Assembly: GCA_002705465.1 (NCBI GenBank)
Contig: PAGS01000028.1
Span: 15,661-30,295 of the forward strand
DNA: 14,635 nucleotides
Reading direction: 5' to 3'
Origin: Halieaceae bacterium
Lineage (GTDB): Bacteria; Pseudomonadota; Gammaproteobacteria; Pseudomonadales; Halieaceae
Shown here: positions 1-11,959 of the stretch, piece after piece
Layout: each line of letters starts with the position of its first letter
Numbering within the stretch: the first letter of the stretch is position 1
Notes under the pieces: model-generated
Seen by the model: the letters and a program-made list of their open reading frames with translations, nothing else
Told to the model about the DNA's origin: nothing
Databases searched by the model: none
Translations under genes and position numbers: made by a program

Positions 1-1393
1 CCTGCTCTTCGCTCGGATCTCCGATTATATTGAACAGTTCAAATGGCCCAGTAATGAAACCTCGCGTTGTGAACGAGACGTTCTGCACGAGTTTCCAATC
101 GTTATCCATCCACATGCGGCCGTCACTTGCCCTAAAACCCAGAGGCTTATCCCGACGTGGGGGGTCAGAGTGGAAAACATCCACAATCGACATTCCGTCG
201 TGTACGTGGCTTATCGAATCCGGATTCAAGCCGGCAACGTCTATGAGCGTTGGGAAAATATCGTAGGTCGCTGAGGGGAAATTGGTTACTCGTGGTTCAA
301 TTACTGCTGGCCATTCCACCAGAGTCGGGACCCGCAATCCACCTTCATAAAAATCTTTCTTAAAGCCGCGTAAATGGCCGGTACTGTCAGGTTTTGCTCC
401 ACGTATACAACCTAAAGCAACCGATTCCTCGCTGGTCAGATCGGGATCGATAAAATCACTACAGTCAGAGGGATATTCGATTCTGGGCGGTCTGTCTTTG
501 CCATTAGGATAGGTGACGCCGGTGTCGATGTCAGCAGAGCCGCCATTGTCACTGGTGAACCAGATGAGCGTGTTTTCAGCGATTCCGAGATCACGTAAAC
601 CCCGCCGTAGCGCACCGATAGAGCGGTCCATCGCAACTATCTCTCCGTGCATATTCGCGGATGTGCGGTCAATCTGCCCCAAAAACGGGGCGATGTCCTC
701 TGCCGTCGCCTTCCAAGGACCATGTGGTGACGAATACCAGATAACGACGAATACTGGTTTGTCGCGTTGCACTTGATTTGAGATGAATTGCAGCGCCTCG
801 TTGACAATCACCTCGGAGCCATCACCGATAAATGTCTCGCGCTGTCCCATGCGGCTCAGTTCAAACGCGCCGCCGGAGCTCTCAAAAAAATCGAAGCCAC
901 TCGTGTGACTTAGCCAATAGTCGAAACCGAGCTCACCGGGGTTATGGGGATCATCCGCCTCCAGTGGATGTTCTAGGCCAACGCCGTTGTAATTCAGATG
1001 CCATTTGCCAAAGTGAGCTGTGGCATAACCAGCATTTTGAAATGCTGTTGACAGCATTTTTTCCTGCTTGTTTATGGACTGACCCACTCTGAATGCACCG
1101 GTGCGATCATTAGTGCGGCCCGTTAGCACCGATGCGCGAGTGGGCGTGCAGCTTGGCGCACCGGCGTAGAACCTATCCATACGCAGGCCGCTGGATGCCA
1201 TGACGTCGAGGTTGGGAGTTTGCAAAATGGGGTGACCGTAATAGCTGGTTTGCGCCCAGCCCATGTCGTCAGCCATCAGTAGGATGACATTTGGCGCAGA
1301 TCTGTTGGGGCTTGTTTCGGTATTGTCGTCGGCAGGCTGGCACCCTCCCATAGTCGTCAATGTAAGCAACAAAAGCAGGTTCAGAACTCTCAT
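1..1393 (-). CDS. S1-family (formylglycine-type) sulfatase, probable lipoprotein; C-terminus cut by window edge
   Basis: Hydrolyses sulfate esters, but the substrate cannot be read from the sequence. 464 residues are visible in a frame that stays open to the left edge. A short N-terminal hydrophobic segment ends in MGGC (C18), a slightly atypical lipobox, so this is probably a lipoprotein exported to the periplasm or outer membrane. Family landmarks are all present: metal ligands D42-D43 (ADDMGW), the signature C82-T-P-T-R86 followed by ASVLTGR, where C82 would become formylglycine, GKWHL (K130, H132), SSPHGPW (H224), SDNGG (D282, N283) and YEGGLRVP (349-356). Between SDNGG and the LRG motif (342-344) lies an insert of about 55 residues with two cysteines (C311, C329). 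The visible end, FNIIGDPSEEQ, resembles the usual ELYDL-x-x-DPxE region, so only the C-terminal tail should be missing. Start ATG at 1393 has GGGGGA upstream. No sulfatase-maturing enzyme is in the window. Its base composition looks lower in GC than the downstream core genes. Confidence 0.93.
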   Translation of the reverse strand, partial: MRVLNLLLLLTLTTMGGCQPADDNTETSPNRSAPNVILLMADDMGWAQTSYYGHPILQTPNLDVMASSGLRMDRFYAGAPSCTPTRASVLTGRTNDRTGAFRVGQSINKQEKMLSTAFQNAGYATAHFGKWHLNYNGVGLEHPLEADDPHNPGELGFDYWLSHTSGFDFFESSGGAFELSRMGQRETFIGDGSEVIVNEALQFISNQVQRDKPVFVVIWYSSPHGPWKATAEDIAPFLGQIDRTSANMHGEIVAMDRSIGALRRGLRDLGIAENTLIWFTSDNGGSADIDTGVTYPNGKDRPPRIEYPSDCSDFIDPDLTSEESVALGCIRGAKPDSTGHLRGFKKDFYEGGLRVPTLVEWPAVIEPRVTNFPSATYDIFPTLIDVAGLNPDSISHVHDGMSIVDVFHSDPPRRDKPLGFRASDGRMWMDNDWKLVQNVSFTTRGFITGPFELFNIIGDPSEEQ

Positions 1394-1552
1394 ACGATCC
1401 CCCAATTTGCTTTTTTTAATTTGTTACGGCCGACGTAAACCCATCGACGCGAGCATATCAACTCAGTATGTCTAGCGGGTCTGCTGGCGCGACGATCTCA
1501 CCCATTTCTGCAGCAACTGATGTTTGTGAGGCAATCTTGCTGTCTGCCTGAT

Positions 1553-3094
1553 TCAGCGCACGCCGTGCATCAGCCGCTTTAAGATCGGTGACAACACAAT
1601 GAGCACCGCGCCGCCAGCGAGTCCGATTGTCAGCAACTGCCCGAACAGCTCTGTGTAACCCGCCAGCGCACCGGGCCGGTCCAGTGTGGCTCCTGTCGCT
1701 GGTCGTGCCGCAATCGTGGCGATCTGCGCCGCGACGTAAGACGAATACGCCGATGCCAGGAACCAGGTGCCCATCATGACCCCAACGACCGATGGCACCG
1801 CTAACTTGGTCACTGCGGATAGCCCCACCGGGCTCAAACAGAGTTCGCCGGTCGTGTGGAGCAGGTAGGCGAGGATTAACCACCAGGCTGACACCAATCC
1901 CGCCTGATCGGGAAATTGTGCGCCGTAAACCAAAACGCCAAATCCGAGGCCCGCCTGGGCAATGCCAAGTGAAAACTTCACTGGCGTGCTGGGCTCCCAC
2001 CCGCGCCGTGCCAGCCGGGTCCACAGCAACGCGAAGAGTGGCGCCAACGAGAAAATGAAAAAGGAATTGGCAGCGCCAAATTGCGCGGCGGTGAGCGATA
2101 TGCCCAGCAGCGTTTTGTCAGTCACGCGATCTGCATAGAGCGTCATCGACCCGGCTCCCTGCTCAAAAAGCGCCCAGAAGATCACCGTCGACAGCGTGAG
2201 CACGATCAACACAAACATGCGCTCGCGCTCGACTTTGTTGCATCGAAAAAATAGAAACCAGGCCAGCGCGGCAAGCACGGCCAGGGACAGCACATCCAGA
2301 AGCGTTCCCACGGTATCGGTGAGCTGCACCAGCTGCCAGACCACCGCTACCATCAGCAGGCTTCCCAGATAGATGGCCCGTTCAATGGTCAGCCCCGGAA
2401 CCCCGAGACTTCGACTGAGCTTTTCGGGTTCTGCAGGTTCTCCGTGGCCCAGCAGATACTTTTGGCCCCACTGAAAGAGTATCAGCCCGAGCAGCATGCC
2501 GACCCCCGCCGCACCGAACCCCCAGGACCAGCCATAGACCTCGCCCAGCAAGCCGCAGAGGAGGGTGGCGGTAAATGCGCCGATATTGATGCCCATGTAG
2601 AAAATGGTGAAGCCGGCGTCGCGCCGAGCATCACCCTCGGGGTAGAGCTTGCCTACTACAGTGGAGATATTGGGTTTTAAAAACCCCACGCCCACCACAA
2701 TGAGTGCCAGCGACAGGTAAAAAATCGACAGCGCCTGCTCATCACGTAGAACGCCATCGCTGGTTTGTCGCGCGGCTTCCCCCTCAAAGGCCATGCCCAA
2801 ATGCCCCGCCACCAATAGCAGTCCACCGAACGTCACTGCTTTGCGCATACCGATGAACCGGTCAGCGATCAGCCCGCCCAGGACCGGCATGGCATAGACC
2901 AGCGATGCATAGCTACCCAAGACACCCAATCCGGCCGCGTCTGAAAACAGGTGGTATTTTGTGAGGTACAGAAGCAACAGATACTTCATGCCGTAAAAGG
3001 AGAAGCGCTCCCAAAGCTCGGTGCCAAAGCAGACATAGAGTCCTTTGGGGTGCCCCCACAGATCGCCGTGGGTTCCAGTGGTTGTCGACGTCAT
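1553..3094 (-). CDS. Proton-dependent oligopeptide transporter (POT/PTR2 family, DtpA-like)
   Basis: Inner-membrane symporter of the major facilitator superfamily that imports di- and tripeptides with protons. The 513 residues are close to the usual bacterial POT length and strongly hydrophobic, as expected for 12-14 helices. The POT signature ExxERFxYYG is present as ELWERFSFYG (26-35), followed by the MFS loop 2-3 motif GGLIADRFIGMRK (73-85), GFLKPNIS (137-144, with the conserved lysine K140), and FYMGINIGA (165-173), the second PTR2 signature. FWALFEQGAG in the second half carries the conserved helix-7 glutamate. The ATG at 3094 puts the signature about 25 residues in, as in relatives, and a GCAGGA element lies about 11 bases upstream. 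The sulfatase follows 159 bases downstream on the same strand and dusC lies upstream, but the gaps suggest separate transcription. Peptide specificity and the particular Dtp paralogue are not resolved. Confidence 0.95.
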   Translation of the reverse strand: MTSTTTGTHGDLWGHPKGLYVCFGTELWERFSFYGMKYLLLLYLTKYHLFSDAAGLGVLGSYASLVYAMPVLGGLIADRFIGMRKAVTFGGLLLVAGHLGMAFEGEAARQTSDGVLRDEQALSIFYLSLALIVVGVGFLKPNISTVVGKLYPEGDARRDAGFTIFYMGINIGAFTATLLCGLLGEVYGWSWGFGAAGVGMLLGLILFQWGQKYLLGHGEPAEPEKLSRSLGVPGLTIERAIYLGSLLMVAVVWQLVQLTDTVGTLLDVLSLAVLAALAWFLFFRCNKVERERMFVLIVLTLSTVIFWALFEQGAGSMTLYADRVTDKTLLGISLTAAQFGAANSFFIFSLAPLFALLWTRLARRGWEPSTPVKFSLGIAQAGLGFGVLVYGAQFPDQAGLVSAWWLILAYLLHTTGELCLSPVGLSAVTKLAVPSVVGVMMGTWFLASAYSSYVAAQIATIAARPATGATLDRPGALAGYTELFGQLLTIGLAGGAVLIVLSPILKRLMHGVR

Positions 3095-3117
3095 GTTTTT
3101 AGCGTCCTGCTTAGTCG

Positions 3118-3137
3118 CACATCGTTCTCATGATGTG
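3118..3137. promoter_or_regulatory. Inverted repeat upstream of the peptide transporter, possible operator
   Basis: A perfect 6-base dyad, CACATC-N8-GATGTG, lies 24 bases before the transporter start codon. On the minus strand a TTGACC box lies just upstream of it, so the dyad would fall near a promoter -10 region, although no good -10 hexamer is visible. It could be a repressor site or a short leader hairpin. A repeat this short can occur by chance. Confidence 0.25.
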
Positions 3138-3191
3138 GTGGTCAAGTAAAGTGGCGAATGCACCGGTCTTTGCCGCAGACGCCGCTATACA

Positions 3192-4181
3192 TCACGCGGC
3201 TGCCGCCAGCGGTTCGTCCCGCGATAGCGCTGAAGCCATCTCATCTGCGTCACTGATGCGTTTCACTGCGCTGAATAGCGCAGCGGCCTGCGGGTAATAG
3301 ACTTTCAGATAAACGAGCCATTGCTTCACCGGGTTGACCGCGTAGCGCGGATCATACAGACGTCGGTTCTGATCTAAAAAATGAATCAGCAGTTCGCGGG
3401 CATCCTGCCAATCAAACGGCGAGGGGGCCTCTCCGCGGTAATAGGCTTTGATCGCGGCGCCCAAGTCAGGACGGCACAGTGCGCCCCTGCCGAGCATGAA
3501 GGCGCTACTGTCACTGACTTCAGCGCAGCAGGCAATGTCGCCAGGAGTCCAGAGCTCCCCATTTGCGATCACTGGAAAGGGCAGCCGGTTCCGGGCATCG
3601 CGCAGTCTGTGCCAATGCGCCGGGGGACGATAGCCTTGGCGCCGTGTGCGGGCGTGAATCGTGACTTCGGTGAGTGCGACCGCCGCGAGCGCATCAAGAA
3701 TCTCCTCAAAGTTTTCGTCAGTGTCATACCCCAGACGGATTTTCGCTGTCACGGGAGTCCCGTGTGGCACGCGCTCTCGCACCCGCTCACAAATCGATCT
3801 GATCAGGTCCGGTGATCGTAATAACGCTGCGCCACCTTGCGAACGGTTTACCGTTTTGGCGGGGCATCCGAAGTTGAGGTCGATGCCCGGCGCGCCCAGT
3901 TGGGCGGCTCGCTCGGCATTAGCGGCCATCAGCTCGGGGTCAGAGCCCAAGAGCTGCAGAAAAACGGGGGTGCCGGAGGCAGTGACTCCGCCCTGCTGTA
4001 ACTCGGGTGAATAACGGATAAAAACGCGCTTGGGGAGGAGTGTTTGAGATACGCGGACAAACTCAGTGACGCACCGCTCATAACCGCCGAGTCGGGTGAG
4101 TTGATCGCGCATCACCGCATCGACTACCCCCTCCATGGGAGCGAGTATCAATCGAGGTATAGTGCCCTGCAGTGCGGTCAT
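3192..4181 (-). CDS. dusC: tRNA-dihydrouridine(16) synthase DusC
   Basis: FMN- and NADPH-dependent enzyme that reduces uridine 16 in the D-loop of tRNAs to dihydrouridine. The 329 residues are slightly longer than the roughly 315 of the E. coli enzyme. The N-terminal LILAPMEGVVDAVMR (11-25) is the FMN-binding start of the Dus TIM barrel. ITEFVRV-type residues (here VTEFVRV, 38-44) and NFGCPAKTVNRSQGGAALL (from 103) mark the catalytic cysteine C106. HARTRRQGYR, PVIANGEL and MLGRGAL follow in the expected order. The text follows DusC rather than DusA or DusB, notably EFVRV, LNxGCPxKTVN and the C-terminal KQWLVYLK. The ATG at 4181 gives about ten residues before the family's usual start, and no closer ATG is available. 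It is divergent from accA across 119 bases. Confidence 0.93.
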   Translation of the reverse strand: MTALQGTIPRLILAPMEGVVDAVMRDQLTRLGGYERCVTEFVRVSQTLLPKRVFIRYSPELQQGGVTASGTPVFLQLLGSDPELMAANAERAAQLGAPGIDLNFGCPAKTVNRSQGGAALLRSPDLIRSICERVRERVPHGTPVTAKIRLGYDTDENFEEILDALAAVALTEVTIHARTRRQGYRPPAHWHRLRDARNRLPFPVIANGELWTPGDIACCAEVSDSSAFMLGRGALCRPDLGAAIKAYYRGEAPSPFDWQDARELLIHFLDQNRRLYDPRYAVNPVKQWLVYLKVYYPQAAALFSAVKRISDADEMASALSRDEPLAAAA

Positions 4182-4300
4182 GGCCGGCAGGGTAACGATA
4201 TACCTGACTTTTTAACAGTGGGCGTGACGTCGGGCGCGGGCCTTTGTAGACTCCCGCACCCCGATGATTGCCGTACCTCATTTACGGTTGGTGTCTTGTC
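4182..4300. promoter_or_regulatory. Divergent intergenic region between dusC and accA
   Basis: Both genes must be served from this 119-base gap unless accA is read from inside dusC. I see a TATATC box on the minus strand (around 4198-4203) that could be a -10 for dusC, but no good -35 partner at 17 bases. For accA only a weak TTGTAG (4244-4249) is visible. Near the accA start a short dyad, CCGTA-N7-TACGG (4271-4287), could fold in the leader just ahead of the ribosome-binding region. The boundaries given are simply the gap between the two start codons. Confidence 0.35.
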
Positions 4301-5248
4301 ATGAATCCCAATTACCTCGACTTTGAACAGCCCATTGCGGAACTCGAGATGAAAATCGAGGAGCTGCAGGGCGTCAGTGAGGGCGCTGACCTGAATCTGG
4401 CCGACGAGATTGATCGCCTTCGCGAGAAGTCCACCGCGCTGACCGAGAAGATTTACACCGACCTTAGCGCTTGGGACATTGTGAGAGTGGCGCGCCATCC
4501 GCAGCGACCGTACTCCCTCGATTATATTCCCGAGATCTTTACCGAATTTGACGAACTGCATGGTGATCGACACTTCGCAGACGACAAGGCGATTGTCGGA
4601 GGCGTCGCGCGCCTCGACGGGAAGCCGGTGATGGTCATCGGTCAGGAGAAGGGCCGTGCGGTAAAAGATAAGGTTTATCGGAATTTCGGGATGCCCAAAC
4701 CAGAGGGATACCGAAAGGCCATGCGCCTTATGGAGATGGCTGAGCGTTTCAAGATGCCGGTGATTACGCTCATAGACACTCCGGGCGCCTACCCAGGCAT
4801 TGATTCTGAGGAGCGGGGAATCTCTGAGGCGATTGCACAGAATCTCGCCGTGATGTCGCGGCTCAGGACACCTCTGGTCTGTATCGTTATTGGCGAGGGC
4901 TCCTCAGGCGGTGCTTTGGGGATCGGCGTTGGTGACCATCTGGCGATGTTGCAGTACGCCACTTACTTTGTGATTTCCCCGGAGGGGTGTGCAAACATCA
5001 TCTGGAAGAGCTCCGAGTTTGCCCCGGATGCGGCGGCGGCGATGGGGGTGACCTCAACCAAGCTCGAGGAGCTGGGAATCGTCGATGCGACGATTCCGGA
5101 GCCACTCGGTGGTGCTCATCGCGACCCTGTTGAGATGGCCGCTAGGTTGAAGCAGCACTTGTTGCAGCAGGTGGACCGACTGTCGTCGATGGACACCGAT
5201 GCCATGCTTGAGGCGCGCTACCGAAGGCTGATGTCCTACGGCAACTAG
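4301..5248 (+). CDS. accA: Acetyl-CoA carboxylase carboxyltransferase subunit alpha
   Basis: With AccD it transfers the carboxyl group from carboxybiotin on AccB to acetyl-CoA, making malonyl-CoA, the first committed step of fatty acid synthesis. It acts in the cytoplasm as an A2D2 tetramer. The 315 residues (E. coli about 319) align from the first residue: [16 protein letters not shown] corresponds to the E. coli start, so I choose the ATG at 4301 rather than the in-frame ATG at 4268. The carboxyltransferase core is intact: [52 protein letters not shown] and ISPEGCA, with PEPLGGAHR and RLMSYG at the end. The ribosome site is poor (GGTTGGTG). In many relatives dnaE precedes accA; here dusC sits there instead, in the opposite direction. 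tilS starts 17 bases after its stop. Confidence 0.97.
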   Translation: MNPNYLDFEQPIAELEMKIEELQGVSEGADLNLADEIDRLREKSTALTEKIYTDLSAWDIVRVARHPQRPYSLDYIPEIFTEFDELHGDRHFADDKAIVGGVARLDGKPVMVIGQEKGRAVKDKVYRNFGMPKPEGYRKAMRLMEMAERFKMPVITLIDTPGAYPGIDSEERGISEAIAQNLAVMSRLRTPLVCIVIGEGSSGGALGIGVGDHLAMLQYATYFVISPEGCANIIWKSSEFAPDAAAAMGVTSTKLEELGIVDATIPEPLGGAHRDPVEMAARLKQHLLQQVDRLSSMDTDAMLEARYRRLMSYGN

Positions 5249-5265
5249 CGCCAGATGCGCGACCC

Positions 5266-6570
5266 ATGCGCCAGTACCTGAGCGCCTTACCTGAATCGGT
5301 GATGTCGGCCCCGCGCTGGTGGGTGGCGCTGTCAGGCGGTGCTGACAGTGTCGCCTTGCTCCATGCGCTGGCAGCACTTGCTGCTGAGCAATCTACGCCT
5401 GCTATTCATGCGATCCACGTGAATCACCACCTGCATCCTGACGCTGGTGAGTGGTGTCAACTTTGCCAGCGACATGCGGTTGCATTACGGGTGCCGCTGG
5501 TGATCGCTGACTGCGAGGTTCTGTCATCCGGTCGTGGTCTTGAAGCTGACGCTCGCCGAGAACGCTATAACGCTTTTGAGCAAGTGCTGGAGCAGGATGA
5601 GGTGCTGTTTACGGCCCATCACATCGATGATCAGGTGGAGACGGTGTTGTTGCGGTTACTCAGGGGAGCGGGTCCCCGCGGTTTGGCGGGTATTCCACAG
5701 CAGCGACGCTGCGGTAAAGGGTGCCTTTACAGGCCGTTCCTGCAGGTATCTTCGACAACACTCCGCGCGGCGGTCGAGACTGCGGGTCTCGAGCACGTGC
5801 GCGACCCCAGCAACTTTGAGGTGAAGCAAGACAGGAACTATCTCAGGCAGGTGGTCTTGCCGGCGATTGCCGAACGGTGGCCGGCGTATCGCGAGACCGT
5901 GACGCGTGCTGCGGCGCTTCAGGCGCTGATCGAGCGGCGCCTAAGCACGATGCCGCTTGAGCGGACTGAAACGGTCATGGGTGAGCCGGCGCTGGCAGTA
6001 GACGGTACGTTAGATCCACCCCAGTTGGCGGCGGCGATTCATCAATGGTTGGGTGAAAGCGATATTGAGTGCCCTGATCAAAAACGCCTGGTCGAATTGG
6101 CGCGTCAAGCCCTCACCGCAAAACAGGACCGTTCTCCAGAGCTGGTCTGGGGTGAACATACCCTCAGGGTCTGGGGTGGCCTGGTGATTCGCGCGAGCAA
6201 TCCCGCGGTAGCTGAGAGTTTCCCCAAAGAGCTGGTGGCCGGTGAGGCGGTATCGGGCGATTGGGGCGAGTTGCGCTGGGAGTCTGCCATCGCCGGCCCC
6301 GGGCTGAGACGGGGTGCTCGGCTTCAATGTGTACTGAGCGGCGAACTGGATCGGTTGACACCGCTGAACCGCCCCCAAAAACCGCTCAAACACTGGTGCC
6401 AGGAGCTGAGGATACCGCCGTGGTGGCGGCCGTATCTGCCCGTTCTCACCTCACAAAACCAGCCCGTATGGCTAGTGCGCGCGGGGCCTCTGGGCCCTGA
6501 AAGCGCCGAAGTACTGGAGGGGTCGGAGGGTGGCTTGCGTCCAATGTGGCGTCTTTTTAACGCAGTATGA
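5266..6570 (+). CDS. tilS: tRNA(Ile)-lysidine synthetase
   Basis: Uses ATP and lysine to convert cytidine 34 of the tRNA-Ile with a CAU anticodon into lysidine, which changes it from reading AUG to AUA. It is normally essential. The 434 residues match the long proteobacterial form (E. coli about 432). The N-terminal PP-loop ATPase carries SGGADS (23-28), followed by HVNHHLHPDA, EADARRERY, AHHIDDQVETVLLRLLRGAG and DRNYLR, the usual order of TilS motifs. The C-terminal half, with RPQKPLKHWCQELRIPPWWR, fits the substrate-binding TilS C-terminal domain. Start: the ATG at 5266 has no clear Shine-Dalgarno sequence and lies 17 bases after accA, so translation may depend on reinitiation. The next in-frame ATG (5302) would leave only ten residues before the PP-loop. 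The accA-tilS pairing is common in gammaproteobacteria. Confidence 0.96.
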   Translation: MRQYLSALPESVMSAPRWWVALSGGADSVALLHALAALAAEQSTPAIHAIHVNHHLHPDAGEWCQLCQRHAVALRVPLVIADCEVLSSGRGLEADARRERYNAFEQVLEQDEVLFTAHHIDDQVETVLLRLLRGAGPRGLAGIPQQRRCGKGCLYRPFLQVSSTTLRAAVETAGLEHVRDPSNFEVKQDRNYLRQVVLPAIAERWPAYRETVTRAAALQALIERRLSTMPLERTETVMGEPALAVDGTLDPPQLAAAIHQWLGESDIECPDQKRLVELARQALTAKQDRSPELVWGEHTLRVWGGLVIRASNPAVAESFPKELVAGEAVSGDWGELRWESAIAGPGLRRGARLQCVLSGELDRLTPLNRPQKPLKHWCQELRIPPWWRPYLPVLTSQNQPVWLVRAGPLGPESAEVLEGSEGGLRPMWRLFNAV

Positions 6571-6573
6571 ATT

Positions 6574-6589
6574 GAGCCCAAGGGGGCTT
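6574..6589 (+). terminator. Weak hairpin just after tilS, possible partial terminator
   Basis: Four bases after the tilS stop the sequence GAGCCC-AAGG-GGGCTT can form a 5-6 base-pair GC-rich stem with a 4-base loop. It is followed by CCTGTTAG rather than a run of T, so it is not a standard intrinsic terminator. It may only stabilise the 3' end of the accA-tilS message. Confidence 0.25.
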
Positions 6590-6600
6590 CCTGTTAGACT

Positions 6601-9173
<2,573 letters not shown>

Positions 9174-9181
9174 ATCTGTAG

Positions 9182-10488
<1,307 letters not shown>

Positions 10489-10489
<1 letters not shown>

Positions 10490-10773
10490 TGCGCTGGCTG
10501 ATGGGCGGACTGCTGGGACTGCTGCTGTTGCTGCAGTACCGCTTATGGTTTGCCGAGGGGGGACTCGCTGAAGCCAACCGCTTGGTTAGTCAACTGGAGG
10601 AGGCCGAGGCGGAGAATGAAACGTTGTCGGACCGTAATGCCACACTGACGCGCGAGCTGATGGCGTTGCAAAGCGGAAACGAAGCGGTCGAGAAGAACGC
10701 GCGCGAGAACCTTGGGCTCATCAAAGAAGGGGAGGTGTACTACCAGTTCATTGAGGAGCCCGATTCGCCATGA
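10489..10773 (+). CDS. ftsB: Cell division protein FtsB
   Basis: Small bitopic inner-membrane protein that joins FtsL and FtsQ in the divisome and helps recruit and activate the FtsWI septal synthase. The 94 residues (E. coli 103) show the family layout: a single N-terminal membrane helix (about 4-16), the LQYRLWFAEGG stretch typical of FtsB (E. coli LQYSLWFGKNG), a periplasmic coiled coil (about 28-70) rich in leucine and glutamate, and the NARENLGLIKEGEVYYQF end that matches the family's NELxMxxxGExxYR region. I use the ATG at 10489, whose A is the last base of the eno stop (TGATG); a TTG one codon earlier is possible. The eno-ftsB-ispD order is standard for gammaproteobacteria. The ispD ATG overlaps its stop (ATGA). 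Confidence 0.93.
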
Positions 10774-11465
10774 ACAGCCTGTGGGCGGTGGTGCCTGCTG
10801 CGGGTTCCGGGCGGCGCTTGGGGGGGGACATTCCCAAGCAGTACCGTGAAATCGCCGGGGCGCCGCTACTGGAGCATACGCTGCGGGCGTTGCTGGGTAG
10901 CTCAGACGTGCGCGGGGTGGTGGTGGCGCTGGACCCCTCTGATCGACGCGCTGATGCGATCGCGAGTCTCTCAGATGTGCGGGTGCAGACCGTTCCGGGG
11001 GGCGCTGAGCGAGCGCATTCGGTGCTTGCGGGTCTGGAGCATCTTGCGCTGCAGGCGGGAGATGACGACTGGGTTCTGGTGCATGATGCAGCCAGGCCCT
11101 GTTTGTCTCTTGATGCGCTGAGCGCATTGATCGCAGAGGCACGGTCCCTGAACGAGGGCGTTATTCTGGCGTCGCCGGTGGCCGATACGCTGAAGCAGGT
11201 CAATGACGACGGCGCCGTGACAGCGACCATCGACCGCCGCACATTATGGCGGGCACAGACGCCACAGTTGTTCCCGCTGAACTCCCTGAAAGATGCCTTG
11301 GGTCGTTGCCTGAAGGCGCGGGAGGCGGTCACCGACGAAGCGATGGCAATGGAATGGGCTGGAGAGCCGGTGCATGTTCTGGAGGGCCCAACGAGCAACA
11401 TCAAGGTAACGGTTGAAGCCGATCTGGCTTTCGCCGACTTGATGCTGAGAACGGGAAGAGAGTGA
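10770..11465 (+). CDS. ispD: 2-C-methyl-D-erythritol 4-phosphate cytidylyltransferase
   Basis: Third step of the MEP isoprenoid pathway: CTP plus methylerythritol phosphate gives CDP-methylerythritol. The product feeds undecaprenyl phosphate and quinones. The 231 residues match the family (E. coli 236). The N-terminal nucleotide-binding loop [18 protein letters not shown] contains R16 and K23, the counterparts of E. coli R20 and K27. [40 protein letters not shown] and GPTSNIKVT follow in order. The start ATG overlaps the ftsB stop by four bases. It lies directly before ispF as a separate gene, not the IspDF fusion found in some other proteobacteria. CTP comes from PyrG, encoded upstream in the same run. 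Confidence 0.96.
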   Translation: MNSLWAVVPAAGSGRRLGGDIPKQYREIAGAPLLEHTLRALLGSSDVRGVVVALDPSDRRADAIASLSDVRVQTVPGGAERAHSVLAGLEHLALQAGDDDWVLVHDAARPCLSLDALSALIAEARSLNEGVILASPVADTLKQVNDDGAVTATIDRRTLWRAQTPQLFPLNSLKDALGRCLKAREAVTDEAMAMEWAGEPVHVLEGPTSNIKVTVEADLAFADLMLRTGRE

Positions 11466-11473
11466 TTGAGATG

Positions 11474-11959
11474 ATGCGAATCGGTCATGGATACGACGTA
11501 CACGCCTTCGGTGAGGGCGACCATGTCATGCTCGGCGGCGTCCGTATTGCCAATGATCGCGGGTTGGTAGCGCACTCTGATGGTGACGTCGCCCTGCACG
11601 CGCTGTGTGACGCGCTGCTGGGCGCTGCCGGGCTAGAAGACATCGGCCGCCACTTTCCGGATACCGATCAGGCGTTCTCCGGTGCGGATAGCCGGGATCT
11701 ACTGCGCGCCGTGGTGGCGCAGTTGGCAGCTGCTGGCTGGTCAGTGGGTAACGTTGATCTGACTGTGATCGCCCAGGCGCCTCGCTTGGGCCCACATATC
11801 GCCGAGATGCGGGCGTTAATTGCTGAAGACCTTCGTGTGAGCCACGATCAAGTCAACATTAAAGCCACTACCACGGAGCGGCTGGGGTTTGTGGGTCGCG
11901 AGGAAGGCATTGCCAGTCATGCCGTTGCGTTGATCGTAACGGGTGGAGCCACTGAGTGA
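11474..11959 (+). CDS. ispF: 2-C-methyl-D-erythritol 2,4-cyclodiphosphate synthase
   Basis: Fifth step of the MEP pathway: cyclises CDP-methylerythritol 2-phosphate with release of CMP, as a trimer with a zinc ion at each interface. The 161 residues fit the family (E. coli 159). [13 protein letters not shown] carries metal ligands D8 and H10; [33 protein letters not shown] contains the third histidine and the metal-binding loop; [19 protein letters not shown] is the CDP-binding end. The start is uncertain between three in-frame codons: GTG 11462, which would overlap the ispD stop as GTGA in the style of this operon, and tandem ATGs at 11471 and 11474. I chose 11474 because it matches the family's first residue. 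It is followed directly by pcm, not by the truD-surE pair found in E. coli and Pseudomonas. Confidence 0.95.
   Translation: MRIGHGYDVHAFGEGDHVMLGGVRIANDRGLVAHSDGDVALHALCDALLGAAGLEDIGRHFPDTDQAFSGADSRDLLRAVVAQLAAAGWSVGNVDLTVIAQAPRLGPHIAEMRALIAEDLRVSHDQVNIKATTTERLGFVGREEGIASHAVALIVTGGATE

Noticed and set aside
1411..1438. Possible terminator: TTACG/CGTAA hairpin next to a seven-base T run, upstream of the sulfatase
   Set aside because: On the minus strand, where both neighbouring genes lie, the run reads as A after the stem; on the plus strand the T run precedes the stem. It cannot act as an intrinsic terminator in either direction.
1458..2024. A 188-codon minus-strand open frame overlapping the 3' half of the peptide transporter
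   Set aside because: It is an alternative frame of a gene with clear family motifs; its translation shows no domain, is rich in arginine and glycine as GC-rich shadow frames are, and it has no start-site support.
10748..11599. A 283-codon minus-strand open frame opposite ispD and ispF
   Set aside because: Antisense shadow of two certain genes, low-complexity serine/arginine/alanine translation and no recognisable domain.
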